Assembly: GCA_963824985.1 (NCBI GenBank)
Contig: CAWGRQ010000018.1
Coordinates: 62,001 to 126,000 of the forward strand
DNA from: JAFNAG01 sp963824985
Lineage (GTDB): Bacteria; Acidobacteriota; UBA6911
DNA: 64,000 bases
Direction: 5' to 3'
Positions 18,268 through 27,896 of the stretch are shown in pieces; within the stretch, counting starts at the first letter, position 1; every line of letters starts with the position of its first letter. The notes beneath the pieces were generated by a model. The model saw only the letters and a list, made by a program, of their open reading frames with translations. It was not told the origin of the DNA and made no database searches. The translations under genes and the position numbers were made by a program.

Positions 18268-19238
18268 TCAGAGGGAGGGGGCATGGCTTCCGCCCGCGCT
18301 CGATCCAACTGCTTTGCCCTTGCGCCGATTGATTACGTAGGAGCTCTCGGGCCGTTTTTTAGCGAGTTTCTTAAGCTCAGCGGCGATTTCGGCCACTTTC
18401 CCTGCATGGAGGATTTGAGGATTATCCGTCGGCACGATGGCGATCGAAATGCCCAGCAGCGGCACCTTGACGGTCTTACCCTTGCGGTCCTGTGCCAGGT
18501 AAAATCCCATGACCTTCTCTTCATCATCGAACAAATCAGACATGATGATGTTGAAGTTCGCGATAATCGTCTGGCAAGCCGGTTCCGCGTATTGAGTGGG
18601 GACGATAAAAACGAAGTCGTCTCCACCGATGTGCCCCACGAAGCTCCCTTCTTTCGTTCCTCTCGCCGTGTTCGACATGATCCTGGCCACCATGCGGAGC
18701 ACTTCGTCACCACGTGCAAAGCCGAATTTGTCGTTGTAGGGTTTGAAATTATTGATGTCGATGTAGCAGACTGCCATAGGCTTGCCCAGGGCGTCCGCGA
18801 TCGCCCGCTGGATGGATGAATTGCCTGGCAGCTTGGTAAGCGGGTTGTTGTCGAAGATCCGCTGAATTCGCTGATGGGAGAGCCTTATGCGGCTGAAGAG
18901 TTCGGGATACTCGATGGGAATGGAGACGAAATCGTCGAGCTGGTACTTGGGCCAATCGAATAATTCGATGGCCGGTTCGGCGATCAATCCGATGACGGGG
19001 ATGACGCTGAAATAGTTGTCCTGCTTAAGATCTCTCAAAATGTCACAGAACTGCCGGTCTGTCGCCGAGAGGTCAATGATGATGAGGTCGGGTGGGTCGG
19101 AGTAAAGGAATCCAATCACCATGGAGGGTTCGGGTAGGGACACGACCTGATATCCCATGCTCCGCAGGCGCAGCCCTATGTGCTTATGCAGGGTTGCGAT
19201 CATCGGGATAGAAGGGCAATTCGGAGTTTTGGATTCAT
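18268..19238 (-). CDS. REC-GGDEF response regulator (putative diguanylate cyclase, GGDDF motif)
   Basis: Receiver domain plus GGDEF domain. An uninterrupted frame of 311 codons starts at 19203, but the ATG at 19238 opens MNPKLRIALLS, a typical first receiver strand. Dropping one C from each of the CCC runs at 19205-19207 and 19191-19193 (coding strand) gives LLSDDRNLHKHIGLRLRSMG, restoring the acidic pair. The receiver has DLIIIDLSATD with the phosphoacceptor Asp. The cyclase domain reads YIDINNFKPYNDKFGFARGD and IGGDDFVFI: the signature is GGDDF, a rare variant, so activity is uncertain. No RxxD inhibitory site is obvious. Last gene of a three-gene signalling operon. Confidence 0.8.
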
Positions 19239-20084
19239 CACTTGACTGGACCTCGAGGCTGAACTGTTTTACCTCGACGAGTTTATCTTCGACCTTGTCT
19301 ATGATTTGCTCCAGCAGTTGGCTCCGTAAGACCGAGCTTTTTCCACGCTACCGGTTGGATCTGGGGCACGATATCATCTCCGCTGAAGCCAAATGCGGAA
19401 GCTTTGATCAGAACATCGGCGAGATGCACGACCGAGGTTTTGGCGCGCTGCAGCGAAGATTTTTCGACGTCGTGATGGCAGGCGATAGGCTCAATCAACT
19501 TTTCAGGCAGCAGCCACGTCCGAGCGATCCATTCGCCAATTTCCGCATGATCGGCGCCGAACAGTTCCCGCTCAGCCTCGACCATCATGAGTTTCTTTTC
19601 TTTGATCTGAACGACCAGCTGGCTGTAGTCATCCTGAAGACTGAGCTTGATGATTACCTTCCCGATATCGTGGAGCAGCGCAGCGGTCGACGTCTCTTCC
19701 GGTTCCGGCAGTTTCAGTTCTCTGGAGATGATATTTGCGGCGACTGCGACTCCCATGGAGTGCTCCCAGAGTCCCACGACATTCTGTTCCATGATTTCGA
19801 AAATGGAGCTGCTGATCGCGAGGCTCTTTACCACGTCCACGCCGAGTAGGATGATGGCATTCGAGACCGTGGAGACGCGGCGCGAGAAACCGTAAAATGC
19901 CGAGTTCACCAGACGCAGGACCTTTGCCGGACAGCACCTGGTCCATGCTTACCACCCGCGCTATTTCCTGAGCCGAAACCTTGTTGTTCTTCGTCAATGC
20001 GCCCAGCTTGGAGATCAGGCCCGGCAGGGTAGGCAGGGATTTTGTATCCCTGATGATTCGTTGTATCTCGGTCCGCTTATCCAC
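19200..20084 (-). CDS. HDOD-domain signalling protein, two frameshifts
   Basis: GTG start at 20084 with a GGGAGAA site. Reconstructed length is about 294 residues. The N-terminal part reads RTEIQRIIRDTKSLPTLPGL and SAQEIARVVSMDQVLSGK; deleting one base of the GG at 19921-19922 continues into VLRLVNSAFYGFSRRV. The HD-like motif is TAALLHDIGKVIIK. Near 19312 one more base must be dropped to join AWKKLGLTEP to LLEQIIDKVEDKL. HDOD proteins are output or adaptor modules of regulatory systems, and this one lies between a small companion and a receiver-cyclase. With the CCC at 19205 corrected, its stop overlaps the start region of the downstream gene. Confidence 0.78.
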
Positions 20085-20088
20085 CGGC

Positions 20089-20407
20089 TTATTCTCCCAT
20101 CGACTCCATCAAGCGCTTCCGGTAAATCACCTTGATCTTCATCATCAGGGGATCGTTCGTCAGGCGGCTGAAACGCCGGTCCAACGCCTCCAGCATCTGC
20201 GCCGAGCGTCGCCTCGCCCTCCATCTTGACCGGATGCCCTTCGACTACGACCGATTCGATACCCAACTGGCGCAACCTGCTGATCAGCGAATCTGTCAAC
20301 CGGACACCTTTGCCACAGAGCATTCTGCCTGCGGCCTCTCCTGCCGCTTTGATTTCCGTGGCGACAACCATGCCGGCTGCAGCCAATGAGATCGGAATGT
20401 TTTGCAT
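20089..20407 (-). CDS. Small companion protein of the HDOD operon, one frameshift
   Basis: About 105 residues from ATG 20407 (MQNIPISLAAAGMVVATEIK) with a GACGAGG site. The first 60 residues (GMVVATEIKAAGEAAGRMLC GKGVRLTDSLISRLRQLGIE, split) match the short module often found N-terminal to HD-GYP domains (G-x-x-L-x-x-D-V...G-x-x-L-T...L-x-x-x-G-I-x-x-V-x-V). One base removed from the GG at 20202-20203 gives AQMLEALDRRFSRLTNDPLM MKIKVIYRKRLMESMGE and a stop 4 bases before the HDOD start. It is probably co-translated with HDOD; function unknown. Confidence 0.6.
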
Positions 20408-20661
20408 AACGCCTCGTCGTGCTGTACCTGAACACCATCCGGCTGCCGGGACCACGAAGTCCGCAATGACATCTCCGTCCCCGTTCGGACCGATATGGCC
20501 GACGCCTGGCAGGCACTCGAACCGGCAGCGCGGTGTATCATGGGTTCGGGGCAATGTCATACCGACGCTTCGCGCCTCTGTGGGGGAAAGGCCGAGATTC
20601 TCCGCAAGCCATTCCCCCCCGCCCCGGTTCGCCGTCGGTTCAGCCGACGGATCAGCCAGCC

Positions 20662-22635
20662 CTACATCTTGCCGATGTAGATCTTCTTCTCGACCACACC
20701 GCCGCGGGTCGAGGAGAATTGCAGCGTGCAATCGGTGCCTTGAATGCCGTTGAGCTTAACTTTGAAAGTCACGGTCTTCTTCTCGTTGCCCGCGATCCGA
20801 TCAAGCGTGATCATGGGGCGGTTCTGCGGCTCCACGATGATCACCTTGTCCTTGCTGGTGTCCGGCCCCTGAGCCTGGCCACCCTGGCCCCGGCCGCCGC
20901 CCTGACCGCGGCCGCCGCGACCGCCGCCGCCCATATCGCCGCGACCGCCGCGCCCCCCGGTTGCCTGCATCGAGGTCATACCCGCCGGGAACACCATCGA
21001 GATGGTGTCGGGACGTACAATCTTGACCAGCTGAGCCTGCCGCAGCGCCGTGGGGATAAAGCCCTGGTTTTCGACATCGAACTCGATCGTATATTCGTCA
21101 CCCTGGGCGGTGATCTTGGGATCCGCGATGATCACATGCGGAAGGCTCGTCGCCAGCATCAGGTTGAAGCGCGCTTCTTTCTCCGCCCAGATTTCCAGCA
21201 GCTCGGGGGGCGGATTCTGGCTCCAGAACTTGGGATTCCAGCCGCCGACTTCCGCTTCGCCATAATCGGGATGGATGATCTTGGTCCAGGGTTGGAAGCG
21301 GCTGACCTTCAGCTCCTTGTCGTTGTATTGCAGGCGGTCCAGTTCATCCGTGACGCCGTCCTTGTTGTAGTCGCCGACATTGCCCCCGTTCCACAACTCA
21401 TCGCCGTACCAGATGGCGCCGTACTGCCAGTAGCCGAAATCAGGGCTGTGACCGAACAGCGGGCTGCCGCGGCCGCCGCTGTAATCCAGGTAGACATCGC
21501 CGGCGCGCGCGTACCCGGTGATCTCCTTCCCTTTGGTATCGAACGTCTTGTACAGAGCCAGGTCTTCCGGGTACATCCGCTCATCGCTGGGAGATGTGGA
21601 CGGAGGCCGCAGAAGCATGGGGACGGTGGTGTCCATCGTGTTCACTACCGAAACGTTCGGATGAGCGAACAGGAACATGACCACCGCGCGGGTTTCAATC
21701 TCGGAGAGCGGATATTCGCCGGCTCCCCCCTGGGTATATCCGCGACCGGTTTCCTCGGTCTCTGGCCGCCAGTTTTCGGGATAATTGCGGTGAAGATCCA
21801 GCCCGCCGACGCCGTCCTCATTGACTCTGCCGTCCTTGTCGTTGTCGTAGCCTTCGGTAAGCATCAGGTAGTCGCCCTGACCCGGCGCCGACTCTTCTCA
21901 TCAAACGGCCCTTTGGGATCGCGGGGATCAACGATCGAGTCGCCTTTGCCCATGCGCTACTTTGACCCGCATCTGGCGGACGAATCCGTCGCCATCGAGG
22001 TCTTCGGCCGGATCTTCGTCCAGCAGGCCGTCCCCGTCACTGTCGTCCGGGCGAATCGTGCTGCGCAGAGTCTGGGCGGTCTCCAGGTAAAGGAGGTTGC
22101 CGTCCGGGTTGTTTACCGGGCGGAAATAGTAGGTGAACGTGTCCAGCAGGCGCGTAATCTCCTTGTCTTTGCCGTAATTCGTCAACATATGATTGAGCAT
22201 CCACAGGGCCGATTCACCTGCGGTCACCTCTCCGGCATGCCGGTTGCCCTCGATGTACATCGCCGGCTTGTCGGTGTTTTTGCCCGTTTTTTTGTTGGTC
22301 ACGGTCAACTGGTAAATATCAATACCGCCAAAACTCTGCGCAACCACGTAGAGGTCGACCAGGTCGGGATACTGCTTCTCCCACCTTTTGAAAAACTCCA
22401 CCATCTCGGTGTATTTGTGATAATGCTTGAAATCCATGACCCCTTCCTGCAGGGGCATGGTCTCCACCAGAAAATTGCGGAGAAAGGCGCTGGGGCCATG
22501 GCGATATCCGGGGACAGTCCAAGACTTGGCCTGGCCCTCCCTGGGGGCCTGAACCTGGGCTTGGGAATCACCCAGATAGGCGAGCGAGATCAGGCAACAG
22601 GCGACAATGATCGACACCTTGACGGTTCTATTCAT
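20662..22635 (-). CDS. Secreted M14-family zinc carboxypeptidase with RGG-rich linker, two frameshifts
   Basis: About 657 residues when repaired. Start ATG 22635 with a signal peptide (VKVSIIVACCLISLAYLG). First zinc ligands are in IEGNRHAGEV (HxxE), substrate residues in YYFRPVNNPDGN, and the catalytic Glu is likely in AIWYGDELWNGG. The third zinc ligand position reads VVNTMDTTVPMLLRPPS, with Asp where relatives have His. Acidic DxDxDG loops (DSDGDGLLDEDPAEDLDGDGF region, KDGRVNEDG, NKDGVTDELD) suggest calcium binding. A Gly/Arg-rich RGG-type linker precedes a C-terminal beta domain. Shifts: CCC at 21949-21951 (one base too many) and TT at 21895-21896 (one too few); repair gives VAHGKGDSIVDPRDPKGPFD. 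Confidence 0.82.
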
Positions 22636-22789
22636 AAGCGTTCTCCTTCGAGTTTTTTGATTGCGCATTGATGGGACAAGATAATTCGCCCGCCGCCGGA
22701 ATGCCACATAATTTTAGGTCTTCAGTGATAATATGCTGGCGTCGCATCCAAAACCGGAAACACGATTTAGGCCCCAGGAGGAGGTTGCC

Positions 22790-23509
22790 ATGGCTTTTGG
22801 AGAACATAAGGGACTGTGGCTGGGCATCACCGTGGTTGTCATCGCAATCTTAGCCCTGGTCTGGCTGGTCGTCAGCGGCGGACCGCGCACGCTGGTCATT
22901 CTGTTTCCCGAGATCGGAGACCTCAAAAAAGATGATCCGGTCATGTGGCATGGCTATACGGTGGGCAGCGTCGCCAAGATCGAGCCCCTCGTGGACAACC
23001 AGGTCGGGGTTACCATCCAGATACGACAGGACTATGCGTCAAAGATCACGCGGGGTTCGCGGTTCACGCTAAAGCAGGCCACGCTGTTCGGTCTGGTTGG
23101 CAGCAATACCATTGAGATCGAAACCCCTTCGGAATTCGGTCTCCCCTATCTCGATGGGGAGAAGGTTCAGGGCAACAGCCCGCCCCGGCCCACGCTGGTG
23201 GAGGCCGGAAAGCAAAAGACCCTGGAATATTGGCAACAGGCCAAAGATGGGGCGGCAGCGCTGATTGAGGAATACCGGAACTCACCCTATCGCCGCGAAG
23301 TCGAGGACGCCCTGGCGCAGCTGAAGGTGCTTGCCGAGCAGGGAGCCGTCCAAGCCAAGGAAGGGGTTGAGCAGTTTCGCAAGGATCATCAGAAGGAGCT
23401 CGACGCCATCGTCCGGAAGCTTGAACAGGCCCGGGATTGGATGCGCAAAAAAGGCGACGAGCTCGGCGCCAAAAAACTCCAGGAACAAATCGACAGGCTG
23501 ACCAAGTGA
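22790..23509 (+). CDS. MCE/MlaD-domain membrane-anchored lipid-binding protein
   Basis: 239 residues. Start ATG 22790 follows AGGAGGAGG. An N-terminal membrane helix (GLWLGITVVVIAILALVWLV) is followed by one MCE domain (ILFPEIGDLKKDDPVMWHGY, VGSVAKIEPL, ATLFGLVGSNTIEIE). The last 90 residues form a long charged helix or coiled coil (EEYRNSPYRREVEDALAQLK through QEQIDRLTK). MCE proteins shuttle phospholipids between membranes with an MlaE-type permease and MlaF ATPase, none of which is adjacent. It converges on the flotillin gene, 50 bases away. Confidence 0.85.
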   Translation: MAFGEHKGLWLGITVVVIAILALVWLVVSGGPRTLVILFPEIGDLKKDDPVMWHGYTVGSVAKIEPLVDNQVGVTIQIRQDYASKITRGSRFTLKQATLFGLVGSNTIEIETPSEFGLPYLDGEKVQGNSPPRPTLVEAGKQKTLEYWQQAKDGAAALIEEYRNSPYRREVEDALAQLKVLAEQGAVQAKEGVEQFRKDHQKELDAIVRKLEQARDWMRKKGDELGAKKLQEQIDRLTK

Positions 23510-23559
23510 TGGAATCAGCCTGAAGGGCAGTTCCGCTTGATCCGGGCAAGCGAGCGGTT

Positions 23560-25017
23560 CTATTCGGTCTTCTGCGGTTGATCGGTTTTGAGCTGGGGCA
23601 CCAGGCCCACGAGTTTCTTGAGGTCGAGGCCCGAGAGATTCTCGACGATGGGAGGCAGTTGCGCCATGATCTCCGCCACATCGCGGGTGACCTTGTTGGC
23701 GCCGGCGCCCGATCCGTCTCCTCCCGTACTCACGATGGTAATCGATTCGGTCTTGCTCAACGGCTGCGCGATTGCCTGGGCGATCTCCGGCAAAGCCTGC
23801 AGAATCAGCTGCAGGACTGCCGCCTGGTTGTATTCCTTCCAGGAACTCGCCTTCTTGGCCATCGCCTGAGCCTCGGCCGACCCCTTGAGGGCCACGACTT
23901 CGGCCTCGGCGCTGCCGGTCGCCTTCACCACTTCCGCCTGCGCGAAGCCTTTCGATTTCTGGGCTTCGGCCTGCCCGCGGGCTTCGGTCTCGAACTTGAA
24001 GCGATTCGCTTCCGCCTCGGTCTGGATCCGATAGCGCTCCGCATCGGCGAGCCGCTTCACGGTCGCCTCGAGCTCCTTTTCACGCCGCATGATTTCGCGT
24101 TCCTGAACTACAACCTGCTGCTCCTTTTCGACCACCGCCACCTGGATTTCCTCGCGTTTCAAGGACTGATTGGTCTTGTAACGCTGGAGGTCATAGGCGA
24201 GATCTGCCTGCGCCTTGGCTTCATTGGTTAAGGCATCATACCCGGCCTTCTGCAGCATGAAGTTCTTCTGGGCTTCGGCTATCTGCGTTTCGGCCTGGAA
24301 TTTGGCGATTTCCCCGGCCTGGCGCGCAAGTGCCGACCGGATCGCAGCATCGCGATCCGCCTCTGCCTGGGCGATGATGGCATCGCGCTTCACTTCCGCC
24401 GTGCGCGGCTTTCCCAAAGCCTCCAGATACCCATGGCTGTCACGGATGTCCTTCAGCGTAAACGACACGATATGCAGCCCCATGTTGGCGAGGTCGGATA
24501 CGGCTACCTCCTGGACCGACGAGGCAAACTGGTCCCGATTTCGGTAAATATCCTCGATTGTCATGGTCCCGACGATGGCGCGCAAATGCCCTTCCACCGT
24601 CTGCATGGCGATTTCCTTGATCTGCTCGGAGGTCTTGCCCAGGAACTGCTCCGACGCGGTGCGGATGGACTCCTCGTCACCGCCGACCTTAACCTGGGCC
24701 ACGCCGTCGACGATAATCGGGACGCCGGGCCGGGTGTACACCTCCGGAGTCGTGATATCGAGCGTGATGATTTCCAGGCTCAGCAGATCGATCTTTTCCA
24801 CCAGCGGCAGAATGAAGGCGCCGCCGCCGCGGCGGATGCGGAAGCCGACCTCCTCGATCCTGCCGTCCTGGGTCTTGATCTTATATTTGCGCCCCGAGAT
24901 GACCATCACCTGGTTGGGGCCGACCTTTTTATACCGGCGCGCGACGGCGTAGATGGCGAGAATAAATGCGAGAGCCAGGCCTGCAATCACGAAGACAACG
25001 TTGATATCGGTGAACAT
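23560..25017 (-). CDS. Flotillin-family (SPFH) membrane scaffold protein
   Basis: 485 residues. N-terminal membrane segment (INVVFVIAGLALAFILAIYA), an SPFH/band-7 domain (about 40-210; VGPNQVMVISGRKYKIKTQD), then a long Ala/Glu-rich coiled coil with flotillin EA repeats (AEAQKNFMLQKAGYDALTNE, GQAEAQKSKGFAQAEVVKAT) and a Gly-rich stretch before the C-terminus. This matches YuaG/FloT and YqiK. It organises membrane microdomains. It lies 41 bases downstream of the NfeD-like gene on the same strand, the arrangement typical of FloT with its NfeD partner. Confidence 0.93.
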   Translation of the reverse strand: MFTDINVVFVIAGLALAFILAIYAVARRYKKVGPNQVMVISGRKYKIKTQDGRIEEVGFRIRRGGGAFILPLVEKIDLLSLEIITLDITTPEVYTRPGVPIIVDGVAQVKVGGDEESIRTASEQFLGKTSEQIKEIAMQTVEGHLRAIVGTMTIEDIYRNRDQFASSVQEVAVSDLANMGLHIVSFTLKDIRDSHGYLEALGKPRTAEVKRDAIIAQAEADRDAAIRSALARQAGEIAKFQAETQIAEAQKNFMLQKAGYDALTNEAKAQADLAYDLQRYKTNQSLKREEIQVAVVEKEQQVVVQEREIMRREKELEATVKRLADAERYRIQTEAEANRFKFETEARGQAEAQKSKGFAQAEVVKATGSAEAEVVALKGSAEAQAMAKKASSWKEYNQAAVLQLILQALPEIAQAIAQPLSKTESITIVSTGGDGSGAGANKVTRDVAEIMAQLPPIVENLSGLDLKKLVGLVPQLKTDQPQKTE

Positions 25018-25058
25018 AGTCGTTCCTCACTGGACAGCCGTTTCCAAGGCGCAAGCGA

Positions 25059-25625
25059 TCATGAATTCCGGTCTGCGGCCGGTGAGCCGGCCTTCCCGGC
25101 GATGCGCACGTAATAGACATTTCCCACCACCCGCACAATCTCCACGGGGGAATTTCGCGGGATGGCCTGGCCATCCTCGGTCCGCGCGGGCCCGATGATG
25201 CGCGTCCCTTTGGCGACCAGGGCGACCTCGCCGGTTCCGTTTTCAGGGATGGGAGTGATGATCTGCACCACCCGGCCGACCATATCGTCGATGGAATACT
25301 CGGCGCCGGCCTGGGTGTTCTTAAAAAGAACGGTCAGCGCGCCAAATGTCCCGCAGCTCAGCAACACTCCCGTCAACAGCGCCGCCAGCACCCCCTTCAT
25401 GAGGGAGAGCTGAAAATAGGAGTTTGCAATCAATCCGCCGCCGCCAAACCCGGTCAGAAAGGTCGCGATGACGGTCGGGCTCAATGGGGTGATCGGCAGA
25501 TCCGTGCCGACATCCATATGGACATCGCCGCCATGATCACCGAAAAAATGACTCGACAGGCCGACGATCACGGAGTAGCCGAGGCCGACGACAAAGGCAA
25601 CAAAATAGACAACCCCGACGGACAT
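25059..25625 (-). CDS. NfeD-like membrane protein, flotillin partner
   Basis: 188 residues. Two to three membrane helices (VVYFVAFVVGLGYSVIVGLS; VIATFLTGFGGGGLIANSYF; LAALLTGVLLSCGTFGAL) precede a C-terminal OB-fold-like domain (MVGRVVQIITPIPENGTGEV ALVAKGTRIIGPARTED, split). This is the short NfeD/YuaF/YqiJ class that works with flotillins in envelope stress and membrane organisation. It is the first gene of a two-gene operon with the flotillin. Confidence 0.82.
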   Translation of the reverse strand: MSVGVVYFVAFVVGLGYSVIVGLSSHFFGDHGGDVHMDVGTDLPITPLSPTVIATFLTGFGGGGLIANSYFQLSLMKGVLAALLTGVLLSCGTFGALTVLFKNTQAGAEYSIDDMVGRVVQIITPIPENGTGEVALVAKGTRIIGPARTEDGQAIPRNSPVEIVRVVGNVYYVRIAGKAGSPAADRNS

Positions 25626-25837
25626 ACCCGATTCTCCCGTGAGAAGGGCCCAGGTTATTGAATAGGAGGCATCACCCGCATTGTATGCAAAACCTGTGGC
25701 TTTTTGTATCTTATTGTTCCGGCTTCAGTCGGATCGGCTCCTGGGGCCCCCATTCAGCAAAAATATGGCAACGCGGCCCGACTGCTGCTATTGTCAATTG
25801 CGGGCCCAAATCATGATGGCCGCTGCGGGGTGAAGCC

Positions 25838-26242
25838 ATGGTATTTCGGATTCTTCACTGGACAAGTCGCATCGCACTCGGCGCCCTTTTCATTTACAGC
25901 GGCTACGTGAAGATCGCATCGTATCCTCAATTTGCCGCGGACCTCACCCGTTACCAGTTGTTCCCCGATATGCTGATACTCCCCTTGTCCAAATACTTCC
26001 CCTGGGCCGAGATCATCCTTGGTCTCGGCATGGTCGCGGGATGGAAGCTGCGTTATTTTGCCATGGCAACGGCAGTTCTGCTGTCCATGTTCACGATCAT
26101 CCTGACCATCACCTATCTGCGCGGCATAGAGGCCAACTGTGGATGCTTTGGATCCGGCGATCCGATCTCCCCGCTCACTATTGCGCGTGACGCCCTTATC
26201 CTCGTGCCGGCGGTTTTCCTGGCCTTCAGGAGCCAACCGTGA
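25838..26242 (+). CDS. DoxX/MauE-family membrane protein
   Basis: 134 residues with four membrane helices. Typical family marks are ALFIYSGYVKIASYPQFAAD, FPWAEIILGLGMVAGWKLRY and CGCFGSGDPIS. The CxCFG motif is the conserved cysteine pair of the MauE-like branch that handles disulfide or electron transfer in the membrane. It starts at ATG 25838, 20 bases before the carbonic anhydrase gene begins at 26262. The exact partner is unknown. Confidence 0.78.
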   Translation: MVFRILHWTSRIALGALFIYSGYVKIASYPQFAADLTRYQLFPDMLILPLSKYFPWAEIILGLGMVAGWKLRYFAMATAVLLSMFTIILTITYLRGIEANCGCFGSGDPISPLTIARDALILVPAVFLAFRSQP

Positions 26243-26261
26243 CCCCCAAAAGGAGAATGGG

Positions 26262-27302
26262 ATGACCGATCTGTCGTTGCTGCGCCAAATCGTCGAAGCC
26301 AACCAGAGCTTCCTCGCCGGAACGCCACGTTTTCTCGATCCCACCGGAGCTCCCTTCGTGGTCGTCACCTGCATCGATCCTCGGCTGACCTGCCTCATCG
26401 AACCCGCGCTGGGACTTCCACGGCAAAGGGCCGCCATCATCCGCACCGCCGGCAATCAGATCTCGGATAGAACTCCGGATACCCTGCGGTCCCTGGCTGC
26501 CGCACTCTATGTCAAGAACGCCACCGAGATCATCATCGTCGGGCACACAGACTGCGGAATGGCCGGCTTTTCCGTATCCGAGGTGACCGAGCACTTTCGC
26601 AAATCCGGAATCCCGCGGCATGCGTTCGGCAACGAGGATTTGCGCACCTGGTTTGGCGCGTTCGCCAGCGTCCGCAACAATGTCATCACTACCGTCGATT
26701 ATCTGCATCACGGCGCGATCCTCCCCCGCGCGATCAAGATTCATGGCCTGATCCTGGAAACCAACCAGGGGGCCGTCGAGGTTGTCATCGACGGAGATCT
26801 GGCATCGCAGGGGGGCGCGCTTCCGGCACTCGAAACCGAGCCGTCCGGAACCGCCGCAACTGCCGGGCAGGCAATCCCCAGCGATGAGCCCTCAGCCCTG
26901 CCGCCGGAAAAATCCCAGCCCGCTGCTCCCTCATCTCCCACGAGCGGGTCCAGAACCGGGAAGGGCCCGATCATCGTCGGCAGCCCTCCTGCCGGGCTCC
27001 GCGGCGATCAGGCACCCCCTCCCCCTAATTCCCTGATCGATGCGGCACTGGTGATCCGAGATTTCATCTCGCGGGAGCGCCGGGATCAGAAGCTGCAACG
27101 GTCAATCAACGAATTGAAAACAGTCTGGAAGCAGCAGAAAAATCCCTTGCGGATCTTCAGCGAATTGGAGCGGATTGCCATGGCCTATGAAAAAGACTAC
27201 CCAAGCCTTCGGGGGGCGCTGCTTTACCTCGAGAATGCGGTGCGCTCGGGAAAGGCCGATGCTAACGGAGTCTCGGAAGTGATGCGCCGCTTTCTGGACT
27301 GA
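26262..27302 (+). CDS. Beta-carbonic anhydrase-like protein with C-terminal extension
   Basis: 346 residues from ATG 26262 (site AAAAGGAGAATGGG). The beta-class zinc and active-site residues are present: C37-x-D39-x-R41 in VTCIDPRL, then H95 and C98 in GHTDCGM. The catalytic domain ends near residue 210. A Pro/Ser-rich linker (about 215-280, PPEKSQPAAPSSPTSGS) leads to a helical tail (ALVIRDFISRERRDQKLQRS, ELERIAMAYEKDYPSLRGAL) that ordinary carbonic anhydrases lack. The last 32 codons are repeated at 43.07-43.16 kb with almost only synonymous changes. It would hydrate CO2 in the cytoplasm; the tail may bind a partner. Confidence 0.85.
   Translation: MTDLSLLRQIVEANQSFLAGTPRFLDPTGAPFVVVTCIDPRLTCLIEPALGLPRQRAAIIRTAGNQISDRTPDTLRSLAAALYVKNATEIIIVGHTDCGMAGFSVSEVTEHFRKSGIPRHAFGNEDLRTWFGAFASVRNNVITTVDYLHHGAILPRAIKIHGLILETNQGAVEVVIDGDLASQGGALPALETEPSGTAATAGQAIPSDEPSALPPEKSQPAAPSSPTSGSRTGKGPIIVGSPPAGLRGDQAPPPPNSLIDAALVIRDFISRERRDQKLQRSINELKTVWKQQKNPLRIFSELERIAMAYEKDYPSLRGALLYLENAVRSGKADANGVSEVMRRFLD
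27207..27302 (+). repeat. Tail repeat, copy 1 (pairs with 43068-43163)
   Basis: The final ~96 bases of the carbonic anhydrase gene recur 15.9 kb away in the same orientation. Both encode GALLYLENAVRSGKADANGV SEVMRRFLD (split) and stop with TGA. Within the shared codons the differences are agc/agt, cgg/tgg, gcg/gca, gtg/gta and gga/ggg; only cgg/tgg changes the residue. Confidence 0.85.
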
Positions 27303-27509
27303 AGTAGCCTGAACCTAATCCGCTGCCAGCAAACTCAGGAACCAGAGACGATTTCCGGTGATCGCGATACCATGACGGTTGCCGGTCGCCGGCCTCACTT
27401 TTCCCAACCGATCCCCTGGATTCAGGGGCACAGAAGGAACGGCTCGAGGCTCAGCCGGTGCACATCGCCGACCATGACGGCAATGGTACGCCAGGACTGC
27501 ACGGGGCCG

Positions 27510-27602
27510 GTGAACCAGCTGCTGTCCCGAGTCCGGAATATGCGTACACAATCCGGCCGGGAAGTCGAGTTCTGGAAAGATGCGGGCCGGGGAGGCATCA
27601 CC
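27510..27602 (-). pseudogene. IS91-type transposase internal scrap
   Basis: Minus frame DASPARIFPELDFPAGLCTH IPDSGQQLVH (split) is almost identical to DASPARIFPALDFLAALCTH IPDSGQQLVR in the larger fragment at 34.0-34.1 kb. Neither side continues the transposase. It lies between the carbonic anhydrase gene and two small inverted-repeat elements. Confidence 0.65.
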
Positions 27603-27773
27603 GCAGGGGGTGTTGCCCTTCGACTCTGTTTGGCTAATTTCACCCCCATGGCAGTTAGATCTCTATGGGCGGTTGCAAAACAGCCGCCCGAGAGGTCAGC
27701 ACGTCATGCACTGCATCCGCCGGCCGATCCTCGCCTGTTGCGACATCGCCCAGGCCCCCTTTGCGGCTAGACC
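27603..27773. other. Intergenic stretch without recognisable gene
   Basis: No frame here shows protein-like composition. It lies between an IS91 scrap and the inverted-repeat element at 27774, and is probably mobile-element debris. Confidence 0.4.
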
Positions 27774-27893
27774 TACTGTGTCACAAACATCGCTCGGACC
27801 CGCATAAACATTGGTTTTCTGATGAAACGTGCAGTTTTGATGATCCAGCGCAAGCCCAACACCGACAATAAGTTAGACAAGTTATGACACAGT
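27774..27893. mobile_element. 120-bp element with 10-bp terminal inverted repeats
   Basis: TACTGTGTCA (27774-27783) and TGACACAGTA (27884-27893) are perfect inverted repeats (11 bases with the flanking C/G). The 100 bases between them are AT-richer than the surroundings and code for nothing. This could be a very short MITE or the joined ends of an excised insertion sequence. Confidence 0.45.
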
Positions 27894-27896
27894 AGT

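Noticed and set aside
19204..19320. HDOD, receiver and GGDEF as one fused protein
   Set aside because: The raw frame does run on from the HDOD end into the GGDEF frame, but the strong receiver start at 19238 and the restored DD motif after homopolymer correction fit two separate genes better.
20533..22671. 712-codon plus-strand frame
   Set aside because: Antisense of the M14 carboxypeptidase, whose family motifs are clear on the minus strand.
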